DNA of 64,000 bases from Ophiodon elongatus (GCA_016806645.1 JACSYO010002158.1:1525748-1589747), one strand, 5' to 3'; positions 25,267 through 34,621 are shown, numbered from the stretch's first letter. The notes: a model not told the origin generated them from the sequence alone. A program made the numbers and translations.

Positions 25267-25984
25267 GCAGTACCCAACCAGGTCCACATGCCTGTGTAAC
25301 GGAATGCGCCCTAACCGACGCGTGCGTCCACACCGACTCGCTCCTCCAGCCCACCCAGCTGGATGAGTTCCCGGTTGATTGAGGCACCGAACACTTTCAT
25401 AAAAAGGCCCGTCATGCGCTCTCACAGCCCCACGGGCTGGTAGACCCAGGGGTGTGCGGATCAGGGCAGACGCATTGAGAAACCTTTGTGGTCTGTTTGG
25501 TGATCCTGTTTTTTTGCAGTGGGGGTCGGGGAGGGTGAGGGGGGGGGTGGGGGGGCGTCACGTCAAGTGTCTCTGATAACGGATGCATTCGCGTTTACAT
25601 GCGCAGCCAATATTCTGAGGAGTGGGGAGTGGGGGGCGTGGGGGTGGGGGTGGGGGGGGGGGGATTCACACCAACAACCGCTGCACGACTGTCAGTGTAA
25701 CGGGGCCACCGCTCCGTGTTCACGTTAAAAGCCGCATCGGGGTATTGCTGCAAAAAAAAAAAAAAAAAAGAGGAGCGCGTCCAGACATTTTCAAACCGAG
25801 TCAGCCGGCTCCGTTCTCATTAGGCTGCGTGACTATCCTCAGGGAGGACGCGCGCGTGTTTAACCACGATCACGGATCCAGGGAAACGTTGAAAAGAAGA
25901 AAAGCTTTTATTTACCTTCATGTCGTTGACAATCGCCTGGAATAGACCCCCGAGGGCCCCGCATTCCTTCTCCACGGTCTCCAT
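5850..25984 (-). CDS. mtss2: MTSS I-BAR domain protein 2 (mtss2/mtss1l), 5' part of gene
   Basis: Three coding exons on the minus strand encode the first 68 residues and part of codon 69 of an MTSS-family protein. The family has an N-terminal I-BAR (IMD) domain that binds PI(4,5)P2-rich plasma membrane and bends it outward. It also has a C-terminal WH2 motif that binds actin. The start METVEKECGALGGLF and the exon 3 stretch TTVLAAVAFLDAFQKVADM match the MTSS2/ABBA paralogue better than MTSS1, as I recall those proteins (MTSS1 has ECSALGGLFQTI and TTVVAAAAFLDAF). Junction phases agree: exon 1 ends on a full codon, exon 2 ends CG and is completed by A of exon 3, and exon 3 ends one base into a codon. 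Only the first part of the I-BAR helical bundle is present. I could not find exon 4, so the remaining exons should lie left of position 1. Splicing is inferred from GT/AG sites and homology. Confidence 0.9.
5924..6519 (-). other. mtss2 intron 2
   Basis: 596 bases between exons 2 and 3. Both ends conform: GTAAGT donor at 6519 and TTCTTTTCCTCTAG acceptor at 5924. The body is AT-rich with A/T homopolymer runs around 6117-6127 and 6368-6393. I see nothing else in it. Confidence 0.85.
6520..6581 (-). CDS. mtss2: mtss2 coding exon 2
   Basis: The minus strand reads TTGCCAG, then 62 bases encoding CSYPVWEDFTAKATKLHSQL plus the first two bases of an Arg codon, then GTAAGTTT. The SYP(V/I)WEDF...K(A)TKLHSQLR pattern is characteristic of exon 2 of MTSS genes. 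Phase is 0 at the start and 2 at the end, which fits exons 1 and 3 exactly. The first residue is Cys where I recall Ser or Gly in relatives. The exon has no ATG and is short, so ORF scans starting at Met miss it. Confidence 0.93.
6671..6731. repeat. (GA)n microsatellite next to mtss2 exon 2
   Basis: GA run with one CA interruption, about 90 bases upstream (in gene direction) of the exon 2 acceptor. On the mtss2 strand it is a CT-rich pyrimidine tract. Confidence 0.95.
6833..7145 (+). mobile_element. MITE-like percomorph repeat, degraded right end
   Basis: Starts TTAAAGGAGCAGTGTGTAGG, followed by GCCTCTAGTGGTGAG, CACCCCTCCCTTTCCAAGCG, TCCGTTCTGGGCTACCGTAG, AAACGTGGCGGTGCAACATC and GATATAAACGGCTCGTTCT. 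I recognise this order from an abundant nonautonomous element in spiny-rayed fish. The expected inverted right terminus (CCTACACACTG...CCTTTAA) is not recognisable near 7150, so the copy is truncated or diverged there. Confidence 0.6.
7370..7422. repeat. compound (AC)n(CATA)n(TA)n microsatellite
   Basis: Interrupted AC at 7370-7389, CATA units at 7390-7409, then TA to about 7422. Confidence 0.93.
7852..8231. repeat. cluster of TG/AC microsatellites
   Basis: TG with CG interruptions at 7852-7914, a long AC array at 8057-8136 broken by one T, and a third array at 8189-8231. The first is TG and the other two AC, so the region could form an inverted-repeat pairing. Confidence 0.95.
9334..9540. 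repeat. (GT)n and (AC)n microsatellite pair
   Basis: GT run at 9334-9366, then AC runs at 9489-9518 and 9523-9540. A G run precedes at 9310-9321. Confidence 0.94.
12655..13020 (-). repeat. GTTAGGTTTAGG-core family, reverse copy with foldback-type end
   Basis: Near 12755 the plus strand reads CGTTCTCACTCCCGACTCAT, like the arm of the foldback at 39.8 kb. Near 12880-12990 the reverse strand reads AAATAAGTCAACGTTGACTC and GAACAGCGGTGTCCCGTGTG, matching the core family. The two parts are therefore associated here as well. Confidence 0.5.
13825..13843 (+). promoter_or_regulatory. ZNF143/SBS-like motif in mtss2 intron 1
   Basis: ACTACACTTCCCATGATGC differs by one base (C for A) from the common vertebrate ACTACAATTCCCATGATGC element bound by ZNF143 (Staf). 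Whether it is bound is unknown; similar strings also occur inside fish transposons. Confidence 0.35.
16210..17005 (+). repeat. teleost GGTCACAATGACCTTTGACC repeat, two units plus an insertion
   Basis: The unit GAGGTCACAATGACCTTTGA, TTCATCTTTGAGCCCAGGTG, GACGTTTGTGCCAAATTTGA and CAGGAATGGGACGG recurs from about 16450 (CAGTGACCTTTGACATTTGA). The end part, GCGTTTACAAGAATGGACC, followed by a GACAGACG-rich run (16908-16966) and GCCACAGCTATCACCGGCAT, appears only after about 340 bases of unrelated DNA. This suggests an insertion at about 16550-16880. Confidence 0.55.
17020..17215 (+). repeat. GTTAGGTTTAGG-core repeat, copy at 17.0 kb
   Basis: Contains GGTTAGGTTTAGGAAAAGAT, GTGGTTTGGGTTAAAATAAC, AACAAGTCAACGTTGATTTC and ACACGAACAATGTCTCCCAG. 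It is the cleanest member of a family with partial copies at 10445-10495, 12880-13020 (reverse), 36995-37175, 40035-40235 and 62165-62350. Confidence 0.65.
18455..18735 (+). mobile_element. hAT-like nonautonomous element, copy 1
   Basis: Begins with TAGTCGATTAATCGATTAGTC and shows AATCAGGCTTCTCAAATGTG, TTTGGACTGTT and CTTGGGCTTCAGGAAATTG in the order seen in a widespread teleost repeat whose ends carry ATCGATTAATCG motifs. The right end is an AGATTAATTGATAATGACAT remnant. No ORF. The hAT assignment is from memory of the terminal pattern only. Confidence 0.55.
20091..20540. mobile_element. MITE with short terminal inverted repeats
   Basis: The left end TTTAAAGGGCACATATCATG and the reverse complement of the right end (TTTAAAGGAGATATATCACG) match at 16 of 20 positions. 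The internal sequence (ATTTTCAGGTTCATAATTGT; CTGTCTCTTTAAGTC; TCTGATTGGCT) resembles a very common percomorph interspersed repeat. It has no coding capacity. The element may target TTAA, but the superfamily is not certain. Confidence 0.65.
21073..21580. repeat. three CA/TG arrays
   Basis: Long TG array at 21073-21134 with TGCG interruptions to 21172, AC at 21245-21295 (interrupted), and AC at 21534-21580. Confidence 0.95.
22005..22320 (-). mobile_element. hAT-like nonautonomous element, copy 2 (degenerate)
   Basis: Contains CATCGTTGGTTGTT at the left, TTTGTCCGACCAAATGTTC inside, and TTTTCTGTCGATCAATTTAT then CGGTTAATCC at the right. These are degenerate reverse-orientation counterparts of the 18455-18735 element. 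The interior is interrupted by a C-rich tract at 22172-22196. Confidence 0.4.
23968..23985 (-). promoter_or_regulatory. ZNF143/SBS-like motif, reverse orientation
   Basis: The minus strand reads CTACAATTCCCATAATGC, a close match to the ZNF143 SBS core. It lies about 2.0 kb inside mtss2 intron 1 from exon 1 and faces the opposite way to the motif at 13825. Confidence 0.35.
24752..24996. repeat. two (ACAG)n arrays flanking a hairpin-forming spacer
   Basis: ACAG units at 24752-24780 and at 24949-24996. The spacer carries GGTTCCCACCC (about 24852) and GGGTGGGTACTGAACC (about 24876), which are partly complementary. Confidence 0.9.
25217..25265. repeat. (GAT)n microsatellite
   Basis: About 14 GAT units with one GTG interruption near the left, in mtss2 intron 1 about 0.65 kb from exon 1. 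Confidence 0.96.
25519..25672. other. G-rich tracts in mtss2 intron 1 near exon 1
   Basis: Two blocks rich in G runs on the plus strand (about 25519-25557 and 25620-25663), including runs of 5 to 12 G. They lie 240-400 bases downstream of exon 1; the mtss2 strand is C-rich here. Each block has enough G runs to form a G-quadruplex on paper. Confidence 0.6.
25916..25984 (-). CDS. mtss2: mtss2 coding exon 1 (start codon)
   Basis: Encodes 23 residues, METVEKECGALGGLFQAIVN followed by DMK, the extreme N terminus of the I-BAR domain. The ATG at 25984 lies in AACATGG, with A at -3 and G at +4. A second in-frame ATG at 26002 would add MVDLAN, but it has T at -3 and a TGA codon directly upstream, and family members start at MET. 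I therefore chose 25984. The exon ends AAG followed by GTAAATAAA, a good donor in phase 0. All 69 bases are whole codons. Confidence 0.93.
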
Positions 25985-26185
25985 GTTTGCCAAATCCACC
26001 ATTCACCGGAATTTGCAGAAGCGCGCACCAACTGCGCGCTACCAACACTCAGCAGGAAAAATAAAACGAGATGAATGGCAAAATGTATTTCCACAAAAAA
26101 TCACGACCGGGCTCTCCGCTTTCTCCTTAAAACCGGGAGACCGACAATAACGGAGGGGAGGGGGGGGGGGGGATGCAGTAAGAAC

Positions 26186-26246
26186 GGGAGGAGGAGGAGG
26201 AGAAGGAGGAAGAGGAGGAGGAGGAGAAGAAGGAGAAGAAGAAGGG
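26186..26246. repeat. (GGA/GAA)n purine tract near mtss2 start
   Basis: Purine-only stretch of GGA and GAA triplets about 200 bases upstream of the mtss2 ATG, directly after a 13-base G run. Confidence 0.93.
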
Positions 26247-26337
26247 TGAAAAAAAGAGAAAAGATGCCGAAAGAAACGACTTGCGCTGCGGTCTCGTCCA
26301 AAACGAAACGGAAGATGGGCTGTGAGAGAAGATGGTC

Positions 26338-26340
26338 TCG

Positions 26341-26372
<32 letters not shown>

Positions 26373-26440
26373 GTCTGTCTGTCTCTCTCTCCCTCTCTCT
26401 GTCTGTTTATCTCTATCGCTCTCTCTCTGTGCCTCTCTCT

Positions 26441-26490
<50 letters not shown>
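26338..26490. repeat. (CT)n tract near mtss2 start
   Basis: About 150 bases of CT with CTGT interruptions, ending in a 45-base pure CT run. Lies 350-500 bases upstream of the mtss2 ATG. Confidence 0.95.
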
Positions 26491-26493
<3 letters not shown>

Positions 26494-26829
26494 CGGTTCC
26501 GGGTCAGTCGGGCGTAGCGGGGGTTCAGATGGCACCGGGACGACCGCTCATCTTGGCGCAGCCAGCGCTACGCGGTGTCGGCGCGGGACGCATGTGAAGG
26601 CAGCGGAGAACCGGAGCGATGGATCGCCGTGTACGTTCGGGGTCCGTGTCTGTGCGTTCCGTGCGTGTGTGCATGTGCGCGCTGGTTGAAGGCAGGCTGT
26701 GATTGGCGCAGAGGTGGTGGGCTCAGCGGCGCGGGCAGAGCAGCCAGTAATACGATCCATGCGACTGCAAAGGAGTCCACAAAAAAAAAAAAAGGAGGCT
26801 GGACAACTCTGGACGGACCTGTCACATGG

Positions 26830-26844
26830 CCACGCGCGCGCACA

Positions 26845-26875
<31 letters not shown>

Positions 26876-26890
26876 GCAGACACACACCCG
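26830..26890. repeat. (CG)(CA)n microsatellite
   Basis: CGCGCG steps lead into CA units with interruptions, a Z-DNA-prone alternating purine-pyrimidine stretch. Confidence 0.9.
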
Positions 26891-29477
26891 TAGACCACCA
26901 TAAAAAAAAAAAATTCTGCAGAGGGTAAATGTCAAATAAATGTAGCAACCAGAGGACTGCGTGCATGTGTGTAGGAATGTGCCGATGACCCAGATGAATC
27001 ACTTTTTTTTTTCTTTTTTAAATGTATCCCTCTCGTAACCTTTCAGTGACCTATGAGGACTGTTATTAGAGGTACTATTACATGACCCTTCTTTAAAAAA
27101 AAACAAAAAAAAACAAGGAAGTATTCATTTTCCTATGAGGCACATCTATCTGGCTCGTTGATACGGAAAATATAGTTCCGTAAGAGTCATCCTCCGGTTG
27201 GGATGCAGAGCAGCAAACGGAGGAGAGTTGCGTTGCAGGTGTTGGTTTAGAACTCCACGTTCCGTGTGGAGTTAGTCTCACCGTGGTCGGACTGGACTCA
27301 GTGTTCCGTTTGTGTTCCCTGATACCTTCGCTGCAAACTGTATGCACGAGTCAGCGTGCTGGTGATGTACAGGTGATGTTCAAACATCTCTCCTGAGAGC
27401 CGGCTGTGCTTGTCCTCCACACAGCCCACTTGCTGGTGCAGTCATACTGTCGGTGGAAAGGAACAGGATTCAGGTGGCGTTTAGCTCACGTTCCCCAGAT
27501 GGACACGATCAAGTCGTGTGTGTGTGTGTCTTGTCACGTTCCTGCCTCTCATGCTGTGTTGAGGAGTTTTACGTACAAATTTAAACGAGATCACAGTGGC
27601 CTCAACTGAGCCGACACAAAGTGACACACGGGGGATGACAAATGTCTCTCTCTCGTATTGCATTTGTCTGTTTTCTTTTCTTTTTTTTTTTTATATGGAC
27701 CCATGTGTCTGAAGTAAAGTTGGTAAGTGGTAAGATATCTCACGCGAGAGAGCTAACGCGCCCGTTACGAAAAGATAACTAACTACTGGTTTTGGACAGC
27801 GCAAACGGGGTTCTAGCAGAAGCTGTGTTTTGGAGGAGCTGCAGAACTGTGGAACATCCACAGAGGGAATTCAAACACACGAGATGTTTCTGATACAAAA
27901 CAAGGGGTTGGACTTAAACCTGCAATACCGAAGACAGCCTCTCCAAAAAAGATGTAGAATCTGCACATCTTGTGTGCCACGACGAATGCCAAGAAAATCC
28001 GTGTTTCATTTGTTTTGACTGATCTGGTGCAACAAAGGCGCAATGTGTAACGGCCAGACACCTGGAACTCAGAGAGCCGGTCACAATAACACTGCTATCT
28101 TCTATCTTCAGCCTGCAGTTTACATTAGAGCTTTTTTGTGTGTGTTTACGAGGCCATGAACCTGGAAACGTGCGGCCCCCGTAAGTTTCGATATTTTTCT
28201 TTCCTGAATTAAATCCAAAGTGGCAGAAACGAGACCTTCATCTCATCTTCCCCGCGGCCGCTTCGAGCCAGCGGAAAAAAAACAGTTCCCCGGGATCAGA
28301 GCCCAGAGCCCCCCCCCCCCCCCACATCACCCCCCGCTGGCTGAATTCAAGCTCACTGCTACTGAAGTGCTGCTGTACCTTCAGCGTGCCTCGGGGCTCC
28401 ACCTCTTCGTCCTCTCATGTTGGACTGAGGACAGACCGGACGCTACCGGGACTCTCCGGGTACAAGTGGGACTACAAGCCGGGACGGGCCACTGAATCTC
28501 ATCCCAGCAGCCCAACGCATCGACGTCTTTGACATCGACGTCAACGCTGTAGCCTCTTCACGTTCTGTTGGTCATGTCAGTTCATTTTGAATGTTTTAAA
28601 CTTAAATTCCTTAAAATCCTTAAAATCACACTGCAACAGTTTTGTGGATGACCTTGAGAAGATTTATTGAGATGACTGCGGTCGTAAGTTTCCTAAAAAC
28701 TCCTATTATTATCCTCCCCATGCCTGTGGTGTAGAAATGTATGTGATTCTGCAAACTACAGAACGTGTTTCACGAGGCGTTTGCGGATCTGTGTCAGTGT
28801 CCTTCCTCCTGAACAAAACCCCGGCTTCAGAGGTCAGAGTTCATTTGGTTTGGATGAAACTAAGAGAGTGAAGAATAGGAAGCACACGGTTGCGTATCTG
28901 CCACATGCACTGTACTTACACTGCAGGGCATTCAGATAACATGATACTGTAAGCGAAACAGAATGATGGTTCATAGGTCAAAAGGTCACAGAGCCCTGGT
29001 TATTAATGTGACCGCAGATGGATCATGTCAGGGAGTGGTGCTGGGAAATTAGACAGCAATGGGGAGTGATAGGTGGGATCTTTTTTTTTTCCTTGTGTCG
29101 GTTTCAGGCAGTGAGAGGTCCCTCTCACATGATCACTTCATGATGATTTCTGAGCGTGGTGTCTTTAACGTTGTATTTTCATAAGAACAGTCTTTGTGTC
29201 GAGGCCAGAAGTCACAAACTCTACTCAAAATAAGTGAAAATGCAATTCCAATGGGAAAATCTGATGTTTTTTCTGTAATATGATTTAAAAAACTTAAACA
29301 TGTATTGCCATATAGGTTTCTTTGTATCTTTAGAGAGCAGGCGACAGCAGCCACTGGTTTATATATAGGCACTAATGTTCACACACACACACACACACAT
29401 GCTCATCTCTATGCTCATGCCAAGTTTTTCAGCATCCTGAGGGAGACCTCGTAGAAAACACGCCAAGGTGAGCACCT

Positions 29478-29479
<2 letters not shown>

Positions 29480-29559
<80 letters not shown>
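29480..29559. repeat. (GT)n microsatellite, about 40 units
   Basis: One of the longest uninterrupted dinucleotide arrays in the window. Confidence 0.98.
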
Positions 29560-29561
<2 letters not shown>

Positions 29562-30364
29562 CACCATATGTGCACTCTATGTGTTTGTGAGCATTCATGT
29601 GGCTACATTGGTCCTCTCCGGTGACCTTGACAGAAGGAAGGAGGTCACATAGTCTGTGTTTTTCTCGTCTTAGCCCTAACCCTTCCTGTGTGTTTGAGTG
29701 TGTCCTGTGCACAGTTGATTCACACACACACACAGACACACACACACATTATCTGGTCACCGTAACACCCGGCAGATTGACCCGTTCTTTTGGATTTGGC
29801 AGGAAACTAAAGTTTGAGAGAGCAACGAAATCCCCCTTCCTCATTATCTCCCACGAGGCCTTTTTTCTCTTTCTGAAAATGGTCCGATCAGTGCAGAAAG
29901 TAAACAGACTTCAAAGAGTGGTGAAAACAGTGCGAGTGTATTAACAGCTGTGTATGTTGAAGTGACAGATTCCAGCCAGGTTAAATCAATTTGACAAGGT
30001 TTTACTGCATTCCTGACTTTGGACTTGGTTTCTATTTTAAGATGCCTCCCACACAGCAACTGGAGGGGCCAGACGGGCTCGTTCTAACAGAAAGCCCTGA
30101 CTCAGTATCTACTGGTTATCCTCTTGGTACTGGACCTAAAAACATACCATTTTAAGAAAAAAAAGCGTACCACCAATTGTCCATTTTGTCACTGTCACTG
30201 TCATGGTATTCCAGATATGTTCAGATATCTGTGACCAGTTTATTCTTGCTTAATGGACATGCGATCTTCGACGACATTTTTGTCTTTGTACATTCTTTTC
30301 TTCTTGAAAGTTATGTCATGATTGAAATTGGTAGAGGATAATCACACCTTGTCATGAAAACTCA

Positions 30365-30790
30365 CGTTAAAGGCCCTGACCCACCGTGCTGATGGTCGGC
30401 CGATGACAGGGCCGTCGCCGAGCGTCTCTGGCCTTGGGTACCGATGACACCAACTGTCCGTTGTTGGTGGCTTTTTTGGCCAATTCAGCATGTTGCTTCG
30501 GCAGCAGAGCCTGTCGGTGAGAGAAACCCCTCTGATTGGCTGTTCAGCTTTAGCGAATCGGTGCAAAGAAGAGAAGGAAAAAAAACGAAAGTGAGAAAAG
30601 CAAGACTTAACGTCCTAAGTCAAGATGAATACGGACTACCACGTAGAGAACGTGCATGCTACTTGGACGTTGGTTGGAGACTTTGTGGCGCGCTCAAGAG
30701 CAACGTTTTGGTCGTCCTTCATCGTTCTTTGATGTCGCTTTGGTGCGTCTGGGCCTTTATTTGACTGTTGCATACTGGGGGTTTAAAAAT
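30365..30790 (+). repeat. percomorph interspersed repeat
   Basis: Contains AAAGGCCCTGACCCACC, GATGGTCGGCCGATGACAGG, GCCGTCGCCGAGCGTCTCTG, GGCAGCAGAGCCTGTCGGTG and CCTCTGATTGGCTGTTCAGC. I recall this order from an abundant repeat in percomorph genomes. A 106-codon ORF crosses it but has no family resemblance. Confidence 0.5.
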
Positions 30791-31848
30791 AAAATCTCAT
30801 TACTTAGATATAAAACCATTAGCTGGAAACCAATTGAATAAATAGATTATTAGATTTGCATGTGACACTATCCTAGTATTTCCAGAACTGTTTAACACAC
30901 AGTGATAAGACACCTGTTAGCTTCAGCTAGCTAACAAAACACATGGAATTCCAGTGAGAAATTGCAGTCAGTAGCTTTTATAACACCAAGTCACCAAGTC
31001 TAAGACTCAATGTACTCTCTGAGAGGGTTGCAGACTGTCAGTGGGCAGCAAGGCTGAAAAGAACAGAAGCCTTCCTCTCAAGCAACTGATGATGAACAGG
31101 TTTCTGTTTCAGGAGATGGAAGTCTAATAAAAGAGGCTGAGTCACATCCAGCAGAGAGAAAGCATCAGCCCACCTCTTGCTGTCATTTTCAACTGCCAAC
31201 CGCAGATTCCTCACAAAATGTTTTAAAATGTTAGCGTCACAAGTGGCTTTAAAGCGTTTGATCCCCACACCAAATCCAGCTGTCTTTACTTCTATTATCT
31301 TCAAGAATATTTATGTGATAAATGTTTTTTTATATTTTCTGGTTGGTGATTGAAATCATATTTTTTTGCGAACACTTGAATTAAAGGTACACTTTAAAAG
31401 TACACTTTAAAGGTACTCTTTAATTCAAAAGTTTGGATTCATTTTGATGTTTGTCTTCTTTCCCTCAAACACTGCTGTTTCAGCAATGATAAAAACAACA
31501 TAATTCAGGGAAATTTATTATTTACATTTGAAATAGTTTGGCCCCAAAAGAAGAAGAATTAAATTGTCCCGACAGTTTTGGATGACAGGGAAGAACACTG
31601 CTAACCAGTTTATGCAAATTTGTCTCGGCAAATATGTCAGGGAGCCATTTTTCTTTGGGCCCTCTGCAGTCTACTCAGTGGTTACTAAACCAGATTAATT
31701 AGTTAAACTGTGATTTGACACTCCATAGTAGGTTCAGCTGATATTCCAATACAAACTAACCCTCGACTAACCTTCTATTCCCAGTGGGACATTTTAAGTT
31801 TTGCTAAAGCAACACACCTGTTAATATTCCAGCTTGTTATAGGCAGTA

Positions 31849-32130
31849 TTGTGGCACTCGACGCTGAAACAGGAAGCTGTTCCTGCGTTGAGATCTGCAC
31901 GTTTTGATGCTCAGCTTTCTCGGTTTCTTCAACCAATCATTGGTGATTTCTTCTATTCTCATTCAGAGGGATCTTTGTCTCTTTCTGCCCTCTCGGTTGT
32001 CGGTCTGGTTGAACCATTGGACAGCGTTTTGTTCTCTGTGTACAAAAAATACTATCTACAACCTGAATGCATCATAGTCCTCTCAGCCATCAAACTGTAT
32101 AATACCGTTCGGGCATTAGTAAAGTCATAG
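31849..32130 (+). repeat. possible LINE 3' coding remnant
   Basis: A 93-codon open frame ends YYLQPECIIVLSAIKLYNTV, similar in style to the C-terminal FIPSAIRLYN stretch of several fish LINE reverse transcriptases. The rest of the frame has no clear match. I give this only as a weak lead. Confidence 0.25.
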
Positions 32131-32579
32131 ATGTAGTTCTCGTTTAGTGTTAGTCGGTATAATTTTAGAATTCATGTCGTTCCTCAATGTATTTTGGAGT
32201 GAAAGCAAGTTGAAGCTCTGTGTTGCGGTGGACTCTGTCCCTGTCCCTGGGTGGGGTCAGGGGTCAGATGTCAGCTGACCGTAGAATCTGCTGGCTCGGC
32301 TTATTCTTTTGAGAGGAAGCAGCAGAACTTGAGCAACTGATGTCGCCCGTCCCGAAAGCAGATGTGAGCAGTTCCCGATACAATGGAGTGCGGATACATG
32401 TGAACTCGTGTCGGCGTCTTCGGGCGAGCTACAGACGTCATCTTCAGCTGGAAGCTCTTTGAAAGACATAACAAGGACTTTATGTTCGGTTTTGGCCGAA
32501 GAGGAACTGACACCAGCAGTGACACTTGCTACTGCAACATTTGTCAGCAATATATAATTACAGAAAGCAGATTGTATAT

Positions 32580-33005
32580 TACATTACATTTCATTTAGCA
32601 GATGCTTTTATCCAAAGTGACATTAAGTGCATTCAACCATGAGAGTTCAAATCCAGAACAACAAGTACAAGTACAATTCCTCAAGAAAGCCAAACTACCA
32701 AGTGCTATAAGTAAGTGTCATTTAAGTGCTACTAAAGTATATATATATATATGTACACATTTTTTTAATTCCAGATATAGTCGGAAGAGATGTGTTTTTA
32801 GTTTGTGATGTAGATGTAGAGATTTTCTGCTGTCCTGATGTCATTGGGGAACTCATTCCACCAATTGGGAGCCAGGACAGCGAACAGTCTGGATTTTGTT
32901 GAGTGGTTAGCTCAGTGACGGAGCAACAAGCCGATTGGCAGATGCAGAGCGGAGTGAGCGGGCTGGGGTGTATATGATAGATGAAGGCACGCAAGATAAG
33001 ACTAT
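32580..33005 (+). repeat. teleost repeat with GCTTTTATCCAAAG motif, long copy
   Basis: Contains CATTTAGCAGATGCTTTTAT then CCAAAGTGACATTAAGTGCA, CAAGAAAGCCAAACTACCAA, and further right ATTGGGAGCCAGGACAGCGA, ACAGTCTGGATTTTGTTGAG and GCAGAGCGGAGTGAGCGGGC. The left half is nearly identical to 33640-33820. I recognise it as a very common teleost repeat but will not name the class. Confidence 0.6.
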
Positions 33006-33639
33006 TTAGAGTCAAAACCACATTTAACATTTAACCACAGTCTGATATTTTATTTATGACTTTGACTGATTTCCGAGGAGTCACAACTTTGGTTGCAAAA
33101 AACTACAGAATAAATTGATGAAAGTGAATAATTCAGTGAACAATCAAACGTTTCGTTGATTCAACTCGTCTTGTTTTTCAAATGACATTCGTGATTCTGT
33201 TGACAGCTCGGTGTGCTCCTGTAGAAACGGCCCCTCATGGTTTACAACCTGTCCGTCATGCAGTGCCAATGCAGGAAGTGACGTGCCCTTTTTACGCAGC
33301 GAGGCGGCGGAGTCGTGATGTGGAGGGATAGGAGGTGGACTGGTGTGGAGCAAGTCTGAACTTCTTGTTACGGAAAGATTTTGGCACAGGACTTTAAAAA
33401 AAGTTCTCATTGAACGCATTACAAGGAGTTGGTCCAATATCGACCAACTCCTTCCAACACTTTTCCAAATCAGTCCATTTTCTGTTAAGGCTTCAGTAGG
33501 TTTAGCCCGTAGGTTAGAGATACTGAGTTGGACTACTGCTGCCAAACTCTAAATAACTAAAATAAAATAACTCTCTCTTCAGTAAGTAAATTACTTAGTC
33601 TTTACCAGGACATTCCTAGGAAAGTACTGTATGACATTA

Positions 33640-33820
33640 TTACATTATTACATTACATTTCATTTAGCAGACGCTTTTATCCAAAGTGACTTACAATAAG
33701 TGCATTCAACCATTAGAGTACAAACCCAGAACAACAAGAAGCAAGGAAGTAAAATTTCCTCAAGAAAGCCAAACTACCAAGTGCTATAAGTAAGTGCCAT
33801 TTAAGTGCTACTAAAGTACT
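33640..33820 (+). repeat. teleost repeat with GCTTTTATCCAAAG motif, short copy
   Basis: Repeats the left 180 bases of the element at 32580: CATTTAGCAGACGCTTTTAT, CAAAGTGACTTACAATAAGT, AAGAAAGCCAAACTACCAAG and GTGCTATAAGTAAGTGCCAT. The two copies share orientation and lie about 1.05 kb apart. Confidence 0.6.
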
Positions 33821-34467
33821 ACTATTTTATTTTTTTTTCGCAAATAAAGCTTTACAGTTCCATTTCCAAAATGGAGGTCTAGGTTCTGTCAAAGCCCTCT
33901 CGCCACTGCCTGGAATAAAAAATCTCAGAAAAAAAAAATAGAAAATACTGGAATACAAAAATGTGTACGTTTAACCAGATCTGCTGCTGACAAAATGATC
34001 CAGTATTCAAGGTATAGTATTAAAATAAGTTGCGTTTGTCTCTCTGTGTGCTGTGTTTATGAATCTGCAGTCGGAGCGATGCGCCACGTCTTTCCTCCTA
34101 ATCCTGTTTTTTTTTTCGTTGGAAAAGCGAAAGTGTACAGAGACTGGTGTAATATGTCCGTTGCTTCGCCCCTTCCACCGGTGTCATTCATTTGATCCCT
34201 TCTCACTTTCTCTCTCCCTCCTCCTGCTTTCCCCTTCGGTCGCGCTTTCTCTCTCCCTCGCTTCCAGAGTCCCTTCGTCTCTGTGTGCTGAGTAAGTCTC
34301 TGCGTCTGTCAAGTGTCAGGACCAGACGGAGGGAAGGAACGTGCGGAGGGTCGAGGAGGGAGGAAACAAGGACGGGAGAGCTTCAGAAAAGGAGTGTGGG
34401 AGGTCGCCATCGAAGATAAAGGAGGGAGTACAGGAGAGACCCCAATTTTTATTCCCCTATACTGCAT

Positions 34468-34520
34468 CCCTCCTCCTCCTCCTCCTCCTCCTCCTACTCC
34501 TCCTCCTCCTCCTCCTCCTT
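34468..34520. repeat. (CTC)n trinucleotide array
   Basis: About 17 CTC units with one TAC interruption. The runs of Leu, Pro or Ser predicted across it are artefacts. Confidence 0.95.
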
Positions 34521-34621
34521 CGCATCCTCTGTATGGCAGAGCAGAATGTAGGTCTGCACTTGCCTACAGCCATCAGCAACAATCAGTTCTGCCCCAGTTA
34601 CTGACGCATCTCACAGACTAA

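Larger units (their letters stand above)
6582..25915 (-). other. mtss2 intron 1, about 19.3 kb
   Basis: Runs from the GTAAATAAA donor next to exon 1 to the TTGCCAG acceptor of exon 2. It contains many microsatellites and at least six interspersed repeats or MITE-like elements (listed separately), two ZNF143-like motifs, and G-rich tracts 240-400 bases downstream of exon 1. No other gene could be supported on either strand. Large first introns often hold enhancers, but conservation data are needed to say so here. Confidence 0.8.
25985..26700 (-). promoter_or_regulatory. mtss2: probable mtss2 5' UTR and promoter region
   Basis: This is the stretch directly upstream of the mtss2 start codon. 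On the plus strand it contains a G run at 26160-26172, a GGA/GAA purine tract at 26186-26246, a long CT/CTGT tract at 26338-26490, and a CpG-rich stretch at about 26500-26650 with many CG dinucleotides. A CpG-rich block beside a first coding exon is typical of vertebrate promoters. No TATA box or exact start site can be assigned. The boundaries are approximate. Confidence 0.5.

Noticed and set aside
26002..26002. Upstream in-frame ATG giving MVDLAN-METVEK
   Set aside because: Weak context (T at -3) and an immediately preceding stop. Family proteins start at METxEKEC, and the ATG at 25984 has a strong context.
26075..26689. 204-codon plus-strand ORF rich in Arg, Leu and Ser
   Set aside because: It is a translation of the GGA/GAA and CT tracts at the mtss2 promoter, not a protein gene.
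34313..34621. Poly-Pro/poly-Leu ORFs
   Set aside because: They arise from the CTC array in different frames.
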